From Paracentrotus lividus (Eukaryota > Echinodermata > Echinoidea > Camarodonta > Echinidae), in contig CALNVZ010003426.1 in the NCBI GenBank assembly GCA_940671915.1, positions 53,059,396 to 53,123,395 on the forward strand: a stretch of DNA of 64,000 nucleotides. The letters run 5' to 3'. A program made the position numbers and the translations under genes. The notes under the pieces were generated by a model. The model worked only from the letters and a program-made list of their open reading frames with translations, searched no databases and was not told the origin of the DNA. Of this stretch, positions 1 to 10,631 are shown one piece after another (position 1 is the stretch's first letter; each line of letters opens with the position of its first letter).

Positions 1-597
1 CGCCTGATAGAACTTGTTTAGCACAGCGGAACGGCGGCCAGTTGTAGGTTGTCGCGCTCCAGCGTACGTTGCACGCATCGCTGAACCTAACAGCCAGTGA
101 AATTTAAGCCGCTACGGTCTTTGTCGCCACCAACATTCACCAAAATCAGGACCGGCCTCCCATTCAGATACTGTACAGTCGCCGCTAATTTTTGAAATTT
201 TCAAAAATCACTCACGACCCAAATTATGATGCGCGACTGAGAGGACTATCACGAATATAAAGGCGACAGGCCGCCATCAGTTAGAAAACACTCGATCGCC
301 TGTGTCAGTCGCAAGGATCGCCACAGTGCGCAAGTTCATATTTTGGTTGATTTTAAGCTGCGACGAGAGAAGTCGAGCTGCGAGATGCGCGAAGGTCGAA
401 GCTATTGTATTATCGGATACAAGCTATTGTTAGTCTATTGTTTGCGTGGAAGCAAGTCGTTGTCGTAGCCTATCGTAGACAGAGTCGTAGATTCGTATAT
501 GATCTTCAGTCACCTACGATTTTGACACGATTCTGGCAGGTTCTAGCATGCATAGGTTGTCGCCACAACGATCGCCTTCTGTGGGACAGGCCCTTAA
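1..597. other. No supported gene; unique-looking flank
   Basis: Moderately GC-rich sequence. A 96-codon open frame begins at 405 but it resembles no family I know and runs into repeat sequence after 598. Nothing else could be supported here. It may be the edge of another repeat or host intergenic DNA. Confidence 0.3.
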
Positions 598-1003
598 AGG
601 GAACACAAAACAAAACAAAACATCTCGCGCCGCGGAATGCTCACGGAAATATCGAGGGGCTGGTTGAATCAACCCTCCTCTCCCGGCCGTTTTAGTTTTT
701 AAGAGCTCAAAATATGTGATGGGAAACTATATTTCACACAACATTTGTTAAAGCTCAGAAGGAGGTAAGACATATTTTGAAAGAAAATGGGGAAAATCTG
801 AAAAATTGTGTACAAAACCAAAATCGGCCATTTTGAAGCCGATGTTGCCAGTTTGAGGATCCCCATAGAAGGTACAACGAGACTTTTCAAACTTCCATAA
901 CTTTCTTATTTTGTAACCGATTTTGATGAAACTTTTTTTAAATTGCTCCTCTGATTGTGGTCTTTCTTATAAAAATGATCATTTCCGTGGGTATTGGTCC
1001 CCT
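598..1003. mobile_element. TTAA-flanked small non-autonomous element
   Basis: The segment is bounded by TTAA at 594-597 and 1004-1007. Its ends are weakly inverted: AGGGAACACA on the left, and AGGGGACCAA when the right end is read on the minus strand. The inner text near 890-945 (tracts like CCATAACTTTCTTATTTTG) resembles the inside of the clearer TTAA elements at 13377 and 30712. Known target preference of piggyBac and Kolobok transposons is TTAA; assignment to either is inference. No coding capacity is visible. Confidence 0.5.
600..695 (-). repeat. Dispersed GC-rich repeat, copy 1 (partial)
   Basis: Read on the minus strand this piece carries GGCCGGGAG, GGTTGATTC and AACCAGCCCCTCGA, matching 25240-25310 on the plus strand. 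A related copy lies at 50925-51190. It sits inside the TTAA-flanked element, so it is either part of it or nested in it. Confidence 0.5.
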
Positions 1004-1099
1004 TTAAGGTTTTATGAGGCACTTAATTTAAAAGATAATGCACAAAATTTTTTTGAAAGGCATCTGTTAAAAAAATTTCCAGTGCCACTCTAAAAATTG

Positions 1100-2940
1100 T
1101 AGTATCCACACATGCATGCAGGACCTCAGTTCGATTGTGTTTTATTAATGAAATCATGATAGCGATATTACTTAATTATTATATCTGTTCAACTATAGCC
1201 ATTCTATTATTACATTTGATCAGCCCTTACACCATGGATATTATTTAGACATTGTAACAGTGTAGAAATGTAAACTTCACAACTTCATTTCATTAGAATT
1301 TCAACTCCTGATGAATCAACAATTAAAAAGGCATCATCGTTGTTGTTGTTGTTTCTAGTTTTTACGGCGCTGTCATTCATAAAATGGATGTTAACGTGTT
1401 TGTTTTTGTTTGTTGATTTACCTTACAATGCCTATAATACATGTAGTTATGATTGTATTTCAACTTTGGAGTAACCCCACCCCCCCCCCCCCATTTTGTT
1501 CTTTCTCTCTCCATTCATCTGTTTTCATCTCACCAATGAAATTCGTAGTTATTTTTTTCCAGAAGTATTTAAATGAATTATCTTTCATCTTTTGGGGGTT
1601 TTTTTTATCATATAGGTGAAAAGCAGTTCACCATAATTATGCACGTTGAAAAATTTAGGATACATGTATGTATCTGAGAAGAAAAATGTTTGTAAATATC
1701 AATACTAAAGGCCTTTTTTTACTCAGCTAGCTATCGTGTTTGGTTATCTTGGTTTTATATAAATCGTGATATTGTATTGCTTTCATTTATATTATTGCGA
1801 CCACATATAAAGTTTGATATTGAATTGAATTGAAATTTATTCACATTAACAATGGCCTGATATCAATGACTTAATTTTCATCAAAATTGGACTAAGTCCC
1901 TTTTGCATGTAAGCTCTTCAATTATTGAAATATTTCTCAGTATTTTAATTCTCGCACATTTAATTATCCCTGGTCCTCATCGAATGATTTCATATGTTTC
2001 GAGAATTCGATAAGTCATTACAATTCTCCACTCTCATTATTTCATTAAAAAATTTGTAAGCCTAATGTTTAATTACACATTTATACAAGGTTGTATACAT
2101 TGGATTTGTAATGTCATGTACTTATATATTTTATAGTTATTCATTCAGAACGTTGCTCTCTTTTATATGAATATGTTAACATGAACCAAATTAATTCAAT
2201 AGTATCAACACTTCTGTAATGTAACTATGTAGATATTTCGAATTGTCCATTTAATACGTTTTTTTATTCATGCTTGATGTATGTATTTCATTTTTAATTG
2301 TGTTTTTCTGTACATATATTTTGATTCATGCTTTATTTTATTTTCATGTTTAATTGTGTCTTGTCTTTGCATATGTATGTTTTATGTTTAAATTGTTGTT
2401 TAAATGTAACGGCTTTTCATTTGCTTGTAATCTTTAAACTTTCAATGACACTGTATCAAATCAAATTAAAACAAAAATTATGTTTGTCAAATAAATTACG
2501 TATACCTGTAAAAGTGAATAGATTTCTCCACTCCGTCGACATTCATCTGTAAATCTTAAGTATATTCGAAAATGCTTTTTTAATGTACAAAAAGTTGTAT
2601 AAGGCATTTTACAGCTAAAACATATCAATATCAATGTTGTGCAAACGTGATGCTTATTTTTATTGCGTCACAATCTTTAACAAAATGGTACATATTGCTA
2701 AAACTCTAATGCGAAAGTTGTAAGCGTATCTGGTTTGCATCCTCTGCTAAATTTGAGGTGTGCTGCATTAACAATTTATAATACAGAAAATGGAAAACAG
2801 ATCGATCAATATTAAAATATAAATCGTGTAATAAATGGGAAAAAATGAAGCGTATCGAATATATTGTGTTTATTGATAACTCCTGGGTGTCAGGGCAGAG
2901 ACAGCAAATGAACGGAACTGGCGAGTCACAAAGAAAGGTG
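1100..2940 (-). repeat. Inverted third copy of the ~1.8-kb block repeat
   Basis: The reverse complement of this stretch follows 12700-14670 and 41690-42785 in order: a GA/CT microsatellite at one end, the text near 2525-2580 matching 13010-13070, the pentamer tract near 1815-1835 (ATTGAATTGAATTGAA) matching TTCAATTCAATTCAATT at 14511 and 42515, and the stretch near 1730-1800 matching 14560-14640. The 1100-1340 part also matches 25020-25230 inverted. The AATAAATTTCAATTCAA tail resembles the 3' end of CR1-like LINEs. No gene is visible; short frames here are chance. This copy lacks the 13377 TTAA element and the 14671 foldback element, so it serves as an empty-site reference. Confidence 0.8.
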
Positions 2941-2945
2941 ATGGG

Positions 2946-2971
2946 ACAGAGAGAGACAGAGAGAGACAGAA

Positions 2972-3010
<39 letters not shown>

Positions 3011-3070
3011 CAGAAAGAGAGAGACAGATAGATAGAGAGAGACAGAGAGAGACAGAGAGAGACAGAGAGA

Positions 3071-3142
<72 letters not shown>

Positions 3143-3145
3143 CAG
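2946..3145. repeat. GA/GACA microsatellite
   Basis: About 200 bp of GAGA with interspersed GACA. It corresponds, in inverted orientation, to the CT tracts at 12549-12645 and 41543-41625. Long open frames on both strands here (Arg/Glu or Ser/Leu repeats) are artefacts of the repeat. Confidence 0.95.
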
Positions 3146-3149
3146 AGAT

Positions 3150-4140
3150 AAATGTGCTGGAGTAGCTTAATCCTGATAAACACACAATGATGATGATGAT
3201 GATGATATTACACCATACCTCACACCAAAAAAGCAAGGTCTCGGTACAATAAAATGACAATTACCAAGATCCAAACAGGCATTCATTTAAGATGTTATGT
3301 TCTATTAAGATCTATGACAAAGAACGATTAGGTACAAATCATGTCGGTGGATTAATAATTACGGAACTCCCAGTTCTGTGGTTTTTAATGCGCCTGGTGC
3401 TCTTGAGAGGTAGAGCTCCATCTTGTGGCAGACATCATGGACATAATTTAGCTCAGAATGATCGAGGATTGCATGGATAGATTTTATGGATTTTTTAATT
3501 GTTCATCACCCACGTATGTTCCTAATATACGCAACCAATTGCCGCGACGTGGAAGGGGCCATATTGACATATATATAAGGCATCGACGCAAAGGGCAGCT
3601 AATATTGTCACGTGAGGGCGGCAGTTATTTTTTTCGCTTTGTCTTCTCCAAGGCTGAAATAATTTTTTTCAAATCTCTCAATAAGATATCTAATGAGATT
3701 TAAAAATGTTTTACTAACGCATTTTGGTCATGGTTTCCCCTGAATCTACCTTTTGAATTAACAATTTAGACAATCAAACCAGATTGGCATTTAAAAAACT
3801 AATTTGCTAATTAAGGCACTTGAGGGAAGATTACATTATTATTTAAACCCAATTTATCTTCTTTTCCGAATTTCAGTGTTTATTTTGTTCTTTTATTCTT
3901 GTTTTGTAGCATATCTACCTTGATATTGTGAATTTTGGTAAAGTGAATATGAGTGATTCTTTTATTTAAAAATCTTTTCAAATTTGGGCTGACGCTTTTA
4001 ATTATCTACAAACACATAAAATATATGGGACTATGTATCCCAAACTCAATATGGTCAGGTGAGGCGCTGATTATTTTATTACACATGCGTGTTATTCTGG
4101 GTATCGGGGGGGGGGGCGCTTTACGGGCCCGGGCACCCCG
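3150..4140. other. No recognised gene
   Basis: Contains a short ATG trinucleotide run at 3187-3207, AT-rich unique-looking sequence, and a poly-G run near 4110-4120. Open frames at 3292, 3458 and 3953 show no known domain and no paired copy elsewhere in the window, so I do not call them genes. Confidence 0.4.
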
Positions 4141-4149
4141 GGTAGGCGC

Positions 4150-4742
4150 GTAGGTGAGCTTAAAGGTAGGGGCGCCATATTAAGCTTAAAAATAGGGGCG
4201 TCAAATTGACCTTAAACTTAGGGCTCAAGTCGACCTTAAGTTTAGGGGGCGCCAAATCGACATTAAACTACAGGGCGCCAAATTGAGCTTAAACGTAGGG
4301 GCGTCAGATTGAGCTTAAACATAGGGGCGCCAAACTGACCTTAAACTTAGGGACGTAAAATCGACCTTAAATTTAGGGGGCGCCAAATCGACATTAAACT
4401 ACGGGGGCGCCAAATTAAGCTTAAAGGTAGGGGTGCCATATTAAGCTTAAACATAGGGGCGTCAAATTGACCTTTAACTTAGAGGCGTCAAGTCGACCTT
4501 AAATTTAGGGGCGCTAAATCGACATTAAACTACAGGGGCGCCAAATTGAGCTTAAACGTAGGGGCGCCAGATTGAGCTTAAACATAGGGGCGCCAAACTG
4601 ACCTTAAACTTAGGGACGTAAAATCGACCTTAATTTAGGGGGCGCCAAATGGGCATTAACTACGGGGGCGCCAAATTGAGCTTAAACTAGGGCGCCATAT
4701 TAAGCTTAAACAATAGGGCGTCAAATTGACCTTTAAACTTAG
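4150..4742. repeat. 26-bp minisatellite with 10-monomer higher-order unit
   Basis: Monomers follow the pattern GGGGCGCCAAATTGAGCTTA plus about six bases. Ten distinct monomers make a unit of 261 bp: the variant GGTAGGGGCGCCATATT begins at 4165, recurs at 4426 (GGTAGGGGTGCC) and again, with small deletions, near 4687. Within a unit, monomers differ more from each other than from their counterpart one unit away, the hallmark of higher-order repeat amplification. The last copy is partial and more decayed. The period is not a multiple of three, so it is not coding. Confidence 0.9.
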
Positions 4743-4908
4743 GTTGGTTGGTTGGTTCTCCATTTAGATGACGCTTGTCAATCTCGAAGATTTTTGCGCC
4801 AGGCTCGATCGTATATACAGTTTGGCGCAGGCTTCAAAGTTAAGCCCACGAGCGACTTCCTTTGTGAAGTTTTGTTAGATATGGGTTTATATTATATTTG
4901 AAAATATT

Positions 4909-4951
<43 letters not shown>
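4743..4951 (+). repeat. GGTT run, unknown segment, then A39 tract
   Basis: GGTTGGTTGGTTGGTT at 4743-4758 is followed by about 150 bp of non-repetitive sequence and an uninterrupted run of 39 A at 4913-4951. The arrangement resembles a short retroposed sequence with a poly(A) tail. No tRNA or 7SL-like head was recognised, and the long homopolymer could be length-uncertain in the assembly. Confidence 0.4.
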
Positions 4952-4953
<2 letters not shown>

Positions 4954-5099
4954 ATATATATTATATTAATTAAATGCATAAAAGTGAAAGGATGTGTTTA
5001 ACTGCAAGATTGTTCATGGAAACGCAATTTTTATCTGCACGCATAATTATAAGCGAAAGGCGTTAAATTGCAGCAATGTTCATGGAACTCCACGAAAAC

Positions 5100-6515
5100 T
5101 TCCTTCATCATATCAAAATAGTTCGGATCAACAGAGGGATCCACGATAGCTTAAACAGCTATCTAAAACGATTAGTATCATGTATTAAACTAGCAATTCA
5201 CGTGTTAATCCTGCGCTTGACATCAATAATTGTTTCGACTAGGATTGTTCAGTTTAATCCTTGATTTCAAGAGACGTCTCTCATTGTTGTATTTTTGCAA
5301 TGTAAAATAAAATGTTCTATAGTTTCACTCTCTTGGCAAACTTCACATAAAACCAGTATCATGCTGATTAATTTGAAAAAGGTAATGGTTTAAATTACAT
5401 TATACTACTCTTAGTTGTTGTATTAAGCATTCTTCTCTACGAGATAAACCATATCTATATATAGGTTTTGAAAACATTCCGATGCAATGCATACAGGAAC
5501 CTACCGTGTTGAGATTGTCCCATTCGGTTTGCCATAATTTTTTTATAATGGAGCAAATCGAGAGGTTGCCAGTTCACTTCTGTGTTTGGTATTAATAATG
5601 TCGATGAATCTTTTCATGGTCCTTTTTTGGCAGCCTGATCAACAATCTCATTACCCCTGATATCACAATGTGATGGAATCCATTCAAAGGAACATAAACA
5701 TCCTTCAATTTCAGAGAATGTTTATTATTGATAATATTTCATTTACAATAGCACATCGTATAAAGTATGAATCTATCATTTGTACAGCAGATAAAGCATC
5801 GCTAAAATTACCACCGAAGAGGATATTGCAAATGAATTTATCCACTCAAGCGCCATAAGGATGGCAACAAGTTCTGCTCTCATGATGCAGATGTCTGACA
5901 GCCTAAAATTTTTCAGTACATCATAATGAGGTACAAAAAAGGCGGCTCCTGTCATTCCGTCTTCGAGTTTTGATCCATCTGTATAGATATGTAAAAATCC
6001 ATTCCAGGTATTTTTGATCCGTCTAGAACAATAGATTTTATTCAAATGGAGGCATTCTGTTTTTTGTACTCTGCCATGGTGTTCAAAAGACACTCCGAGG
6101 CGAGTTAATCGCCATTCTGGGATTTAGGCAACAAGTTGTTTTGGCCTTCTACAATTACATCGTCTCTGAATATCTGAGTTTAAAAGGCCCTTCTTCCTAT
6201 CTTCCATTCTATGTTTCTCATATCACAAACATCACCTAATACTTCTTTTGTTGGGTGGTTTAAGCCACTAGACAATACATAATAAAAAGCGAAATTTATT
6301 CCGTTTCAGGCCACAATCGACGATATCTCAAATGCAGCTCTCCAGTCAACACTTGTAAAGCCTCCAATGAAACATTGTGTATTGTGCCCTTTTAGCCTAA
6401 GGGCTTTGTATTGGATTGAGTCAAGTTTTTTTGTTAAAGATACACTGGCAGAATCATACATTTCAATTCCATAGTCTAAGATGGATAGGATAAGTCCTTT
6501 ATATATCATCATCAA
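5100..6515 (-). pseudogene. Decayed RNase H-bearing LINE, 3' half
   Basis: Reading the minus strand from right to left: 6515-6306 encodes the end of a reverse transcriptase (ILDYGIEMYD, followed by LDSIQYKALRL, typical of the post-palm region). Then 6093-5776 encodes an RNase H-like domain (IYTDGSKLEDG, then MRAELVAILMALEW). Finally, about 5352-5297 gives the terminal zinc-knuckle-like motif CEVCQESETIEHFILHC. Several frameshifts and stops separate these parts. The order RT, RNase H, CxxC...H...C is that of I/Jockey/R1-group non-LTR retrotransposons; the exact clade is inference. The 5' half is missing. A 37-bp stretch near 4983 and 5052 repeats imperfectly just past the 3' end. Confidence 0.75.
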
Positions 6516-6689
6516 AATCTCATACTTATTTCCCCAGGGTGTGCCAGCGGCTTATGCTAAAGTGTCGCGTTGTGGCGCGGCGCGGCGCGTTAAAAAGTGG
6601 AAATAATCGACGAAATAAAAATAAGGTGTCTTTAAAGCGTCCTACAAAAAAGGAAAAGATTCAGAATTGTTTGGCACGTATTGTGTGGT

Positions 6690-6785
6690 GTGGCGTCGTG
6701 TGTGTGTGTGTGTGTGCGGGTGATTGTGTGTGTTTGTGGGTGTTTGTGTGTGTATGTGTGTGTGGGTGTGTGTGTGTGTACTGCA
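6690..6785. repeat. GT/CA microsatellite
   Basis: About 95 bp of GTGT with interruptions, preceded at 6563-6590 by a GC-rich GGCGCGGCGCGGCGCG run. Overlapping open frames (Thr/His or Val/Cys repeats) are artefacts. Confidence 0.95.
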
Positions 6786-6924
6786 TGTTTGTATGTTTGG
6801 GAATTTCGTGAAACAAATTAGCACCAGGTAGGCCTATTCCCTTATTCCTTGGCAATTGGCTCATTCGGGACAGGACTTGTTTTAGATCAAACTTATATTT
6901 CTCCTCCTCAAATTGGCAGCATTA

Positions 6925-7024
6925 NNNNNNNNNNNNNNNNNNNNNNNNNNNNNNNNNNNNNNNNNNNNNNNNNNNNNNNNNNNNNNNNNNNNNNNNNNNN
7001 NNNNNNNNNNNNNNNNNNNNNNNN
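6925..7024. other. Assembly gap (100 N)
   Basis: Exactly 100 N, the usual placeholder for a gap of unknown size. It falls at the left limit of visible homology between duplication blocks A and B, so the true left breakpoint of block A is hidden. Confidence 0.98.
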
Positions 7025-7248
7025 AGATCAACATTTCAATTGCTCACCCTTTAAACTCTGCTATTAAAAAGGACATAATTATGCTCTATTTTACTTACAA
7101 ACCATTGAAATATTTCAATCAGCATGATCAGGGAATGTGCATGACTTCTGATGTTTTATATCTTCTTCATGACAATTCATTCATTCATTCATTCATTCAT
7201 TTATACATTTCTAGTGTATCTGATGTTGATAATGAGAATCATAATGTT

Positions 7249-7254
7249 TTTATT
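7249..7254 (-). promoter_or_regulatory. Putative polyadenylation signal of TRIM gene A
   Basis: AATAAA on the minus strand 60 bp past the stop codon. The same hexamer stands 59 bp past the stop of gene B (26085-26090). Conservation of position in both copies supports use, though both could simply be inherited unused. Confidence 0.55.
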
Positions 7255-7313
7255 TTATGTTGTTTCTTCTGATTTGTTTAAGATTGCTAGTTTGCTCTCA
7301 CACAGAAGAATAT

Positions 7314-9206
7314 TTAAGTTTTACGTAAGACATAGACATTGGAACCATCGCAGAGAGCAATCTCTCCTGATGAGAACTCTCTCAAAGCCCACCAACCCTT
7401 ACACTCCAAACCACTCATGACCGTTCTCACATGTCTCAATTGGTTTGTATACAGATCAATACTCACAAGATCATCCTTCCTCCATCCAATCAGAATGCTA
7501 TCATCATACAGGACAGCAGGACGCGCAGCGATGTAACCCTCCTTTGTGACGTCATGCTTCATTGTACCCTGCTGATCGATCACTCGAACAGAGGATCCAT
7601 CACTAACAACCACCATGTTAGTATGATTCATTGTGCATATCAAATATGGCGAGTAGTCATGGCAGGGGATCTCCCTTATTGGTGCCCCACCCTCTGGTCT
7701 GAACACCTGTATGGTCTTATTGTTATAATACCCAACATAGATGTTGTCATATTTATCAACATCCATCCCACCAGTATTAGTTCTATATTTCATTTCAAAC
7801 TCTTTGATATCAATCTTTTCCCACGCAGAGGAGTAGAGGGAGATGTTTCTATTCATATCACGAACAACATATCGACCATCAGACAAGACAGATAAACGGT
7901 CTACTCTCACGTCCTTCAACACTGTTTTCTGTGGACCACTCACAGTAAACTCTTCAATACCACCATAAAGATACCCAGCTAACATCTTACCATCCTTGGT
8001 TTGGGACATGGTATTTATATATTTTCCCGAAGCGGGAAAGTCGGCTACCTTTTCAAGTACCCAGTCTTTGATGTTTAACCTACCTAGATTATGTTCATCA
8101 TCAAGACTGTATGGAGTAAAACTCATATCTTCTGCTTGACTTGTGTTTAATCTACCGAGATTATGTTCATCATCAAGACTGTATGGAGTGAAACTCATAG
8201 CTTCTGCTCGACTCGTAACCTGTTTAGGTTTTGATTCATCAGGATCATCCCTATCTATCATATCCTGTAATTCTTTACACAGATTCCTATGTACTACCAA
8301 TGCCTCACCCTCGAGCAATGCTCTTACACCGTTACCAACCAACTCACACTCACTACTAATACTAGTTATCATATCATCTCCATTCTTACCATACTTGGAA
8401 AGTTCTTCGTTTAGTTTTATTTCCCTCTTTCTGCACTGATTGAGTAGAGTATTTTTCTTTGTGTTGAGTTGCAGGATTGTCTCATCGAATGCCTTGTTGA
8501 TATCAGCCTTTCTCTCTGCAGTGATAGCTTTGATCTTTACAGACTGCTCTCGAATGACCTTGGTGTAGGACTTGATCCTCTCCATTTTCTCCATACCTTT
8601 TTTCTTGAGTGATTCAATTTCTTCCTTCAAGTTCTTCTTGAAGTCGTCCACTTTATGAAGCACGTGATCTGATCCGTTGTGGTCGAGCATTCGGCATCTA
8701 AAGCAGATAGAGACCTTGCAGGATATACACATCCATATCCTCTCTTCTCCTGGGTGCTCGTGGCACATCTGCTTGACTTTCACCTTCCCACTCTTGATAT
8801 CATCCACACTGACTACCACGTGACTTGCATTTTTTCTGTACTTAGAGTGACCTATCAAGCATTCTTCGCACATGTACTCATCACATTGCTGGCAGTAGTG
8901 GACCGCTGGGGATTTAGCTTCCGGGTCGCATAAGGTACACAACTTCCTATTTGTCTTCAGGTCTCCGACCATGGACTTTAAAGGAACATTGGTTTTGAGA
9001 TCGGAGAGGCCTTTGGTCCCCAATCGAGTGATCTGACGACAGAAAGGACACTTTAAGTTGGTAGGTATTCCTTGAGAGTGATGCAGCTGTTGAAGGCATT
9101 TCTCACAGAATGAATGAGTGCAAGAGAGAAGCTTTGGTTCTTCAAGTAGGTTAAAACACAGAGAGCATTCGAGACCATGGAGAACCCTTGCAACTTCTGT
9201 AGCCAT
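7314..9206 (-). CDS. TRIM protein A (RING, two B-boxes, coiled coil, propeller-like C-terminus)
   Basis: Predicted RING-type E3 ubiquitin ligase of 630 residues, probably cytoplasmic, joining E2-ubiquitin to substrates bound by its C-terminal domain. The C3HC4 RING uses C14, C17, C29, H31, C34, C37, C53 and C56. B-box 1 spans about 90-130. B-box 2 spans about 148-184, with C148, H151, C160, C163, C168, C171, H176 and H181. A charged heptad-rich coiled coil covers about 188-290. Residues about 395-630 have repeated DGK/DGRYVV/DKYDNIYVG-like blades, suggesting an NHL- or WD-like beta-propeller as in TRIM2/3/56/71 relatives; that fold is inferred. The CDS has no intron. The start is chosen because it lies just inside a 3' splice site, directly before the RING, and is shared with gene B. 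A 24-residue tandem duplication (about 331-378) makes it longer than its paralogue. All zinc ligands are intact, so it looks functional. Ligand and pathway are unknown. Confidence 0.9.
   Translation of the reverse strand: MATEVARVLHGLECSLCFNLLEEPKLLSCTHSFCEKCLQQLHHSQGIPTNLKCPFCRQITRLGTKGLSDLKTNVPLKSMVGDLKTNRKLCTLCDPEAKSPAVHYCQQCDEYMCEECLIGHSKYRKNASHVVVSVDDIKSGKVKVKQMCHEHPGEERIWMCISCKVSICFRCRMLDHNGSDHVLHKVDDFKKNLKEEIESLKKKGMEKMERIKSYTKVIREQSVKIKAITAERKADINKAFDETILQLNTKKNTLLNQCRKREIKLNEELSKYGKNGDDMITSISSECELVGNGVRALLEGEALVVHRNLCKELQDMIDRDDPDESKPKQVTSRAEAMSFTPYSLDDEHNLGRLNTSQAEDMSFTPYSLDDEHNLGRLNIKDWVLEKVADFPASGKYINTMSQTKDGKMLAGYLYGGIEEFTVSGPQKTVLKDVRVDRLSVLSDGRYVVRDMNRNISLYSSAWEKIDIKEFEMKYRTNTGGMDVDKYDNIYVGYYNNKTIQVFRPEGGAPIREIPCHDYSPYLICTMNHTNMVVVSDGSSVRVIDQQGTMKHDVTKEGYIAARPAVLYDDSILIGWRKDDLVSIDLYTNQLRHVRTVMSGLECKGWWALREFSSGEIALCDGSNVYVLRKT
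8073..8216 (-). repeat. In-frame 72-bp tandem duplication in TRIM gene A
   Basis: Two adjacent 72-bp units (8073-8144 and 8145-8216) encode 24 residues each, containing MSFTPYSLDDEHNLGRLN twice. Gene B has one unit. The duplication lies in the linker between coiled coil and propeller, adds exactly 24 residues, and keeps frame. The two units differ at only a few bases, so the event is recent relative to the A/B split. Confidence 0.95.
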
Positions 9207-9214
9207 GATGGTAG

Positions 9215-9232
9215 TCTAGAAAGAGATAAAAT
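9215..9232 (-). promoter_or_regulatory. Putative 3' splice site of a 5'UTR intron, TRIM gene A
   Basis: Read on the minus strand, a T-rich tract ends TTATCTCTTTCTAG, followed by ACTACCATC and the ATG. This is a good polypyrimidine-AG acceptor 9 bases upstream of the start, and GCTACAG continues the CDS. It is identical in gene B. The implied 5' noncoding exon was not located. Confidence 0.6.
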
Positions 9233-10133
9233 AATTTTTTTTGGTCATGTTTGTTATCCCCCTTTTTTTAAACAGAGATCACCCATGAATTGATGATGTC
9301 CTTATTTTAATTATCATACTGGTAGCTATTCTAGAGGTGGCTTATTTTCTGCGTTGCTTCTCAGAGCAAACTAGAATTTCCAGTTTGTGATTAATTTCTA
9401 TTGATACTTAATTATAGTTATGTCATATATCGTGTGAATACAACTTTCGATTCGAAGATCATTTGTACCATGATGGACTCTAAGTTTTATATATGTTGTC
9501 TTTGTTTTTGTTTTGTTTTGTTTTTTCGTTTTTTTACAATGCGACATAAATACTTCCTACTCAAGTGAATCTTCATGATACCATGTGACATGACCATGGG
9601 TCCTACTAAATCTTTATAGACACAATAATGATACCATGTAGCTTCCAACTATATACTAATTTGTACTTGTGTATAATTAAAAATAAGAGGCCCTACACCC
9701 AATTGCAATTTTAAGACGCACCAAGATATGAAATGCCTCCTCCATGTAGGTCCATGTATTAACTGTGATTTAGTATCTCTGCGGGCTTACGTTTGATACG
9801 TTTAATAACAAAAATCCAAGGCTATTGCAGTTTCGAATGAATTTTTAACAATGATTTTACACATCGTATCACTATACATTGAGTCCAAAGCAAGAAATTG
9901 TTTAAAAAATATCGTATTACCCGATAGTTTGCTGAAAATTAAAGCCTATCCTTTATATGTTTTCCACGGAACAATAGCGTACAAATCGTGTAACGTTGAT
10001 CATATCAAAGCGGGATGGTTTGCTCGTGAAGAATACTGTAATCATTTCCGGGCTCTGGTTCAACATGTTAACCAGGTCAGTTTCAATGGATTTTATATTT
10101 AACATTCAGATATGCATTTGAACACTGACGCTG
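9233..10133. other. 5' flank/intron of TRIM gene A
   Basis: Colinear with 27993-28883. If the acceptor is used this stretch is intron, and the promoter lies further right. It holds a TTTTG-rich tract near 9495-9525. The open frame at 9851-10102 is broken in the block B copy, so it is not a conserved gene. Confidence 0.6.
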
Positions 10134-10361
10134 CAGTGGCGGATCCAGGATTTATGAGGGGGGGGGGGGGAGCCGCCGAAATTTTCCGATTTTAACATAA
10201 TACAGTCATTGAGTGGATTTCAAATTATCGGGCGCGTCCCCTGCGCCCCGCCTGGATTCCACCACTGCACTGAACAATGGCGGTATCAGGATTGAAAATA
10301 GGAGGGGAGAGGGGGGGGTTGCCAGGCCATAAGGGAGTGCACCCCAACTAGATCCGCCACT
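10134..10361. mobile_element. hAT-like small non-autonomous element (block A copy)
   Basis: The left end reads CAGTGGCGGATCCAGG and the right end, inverted, reads AGTGGCGGATCTAG. A poly-G run follows the left end. CAGTGGCGGATC-type ends are common in hAT-derived non-autonomous elements (established pattern, from memory). A colinear copy is at 28884-29115, so insertion pre-dates the duplication. An internal second end-like sequence near 10250-10268 suggests nesting. Confidence 0.6.
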
Positions 10362-10498
10362 TATGTGTGACATGTCTCTTGAGTCCAAATCAAAGTTATC
10401 GTCCAAATTTTACCATTCTTTTGATTGAAAATAAACGTTGGCGTGTTGGCTTTAAATAATGTCGTGTTTACATAAAAGATAATTCCAAAATCATTCGG

Positions 10499-10631
10499 CT
10501 AATATTAGTCCGATGAATCTTTTACTGGAAATAAAGAGAAATTGATGAATCTTTTACTGGAAATAAAGAGAAATTGAATATTTACATTTCTCTTTATTTC
10601 CAGTAAAAGATTCATAACGGACTAATATTGT
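10499..10631. repeat. Foldback insertion private to block A
   Basis: CTAATATTAGTCCGATGAATC starts an arm whose inverse, ending GGACTAATATT, closes the segment. Inside, a 32-bp stretch with CTTTTACTGGAAATAAAGAG occurs twice in tandem and then once inverted. The block B counterpart near 29250 passes straight through ATTCGGCT without it, giving an empty site. Confidence 0.8.
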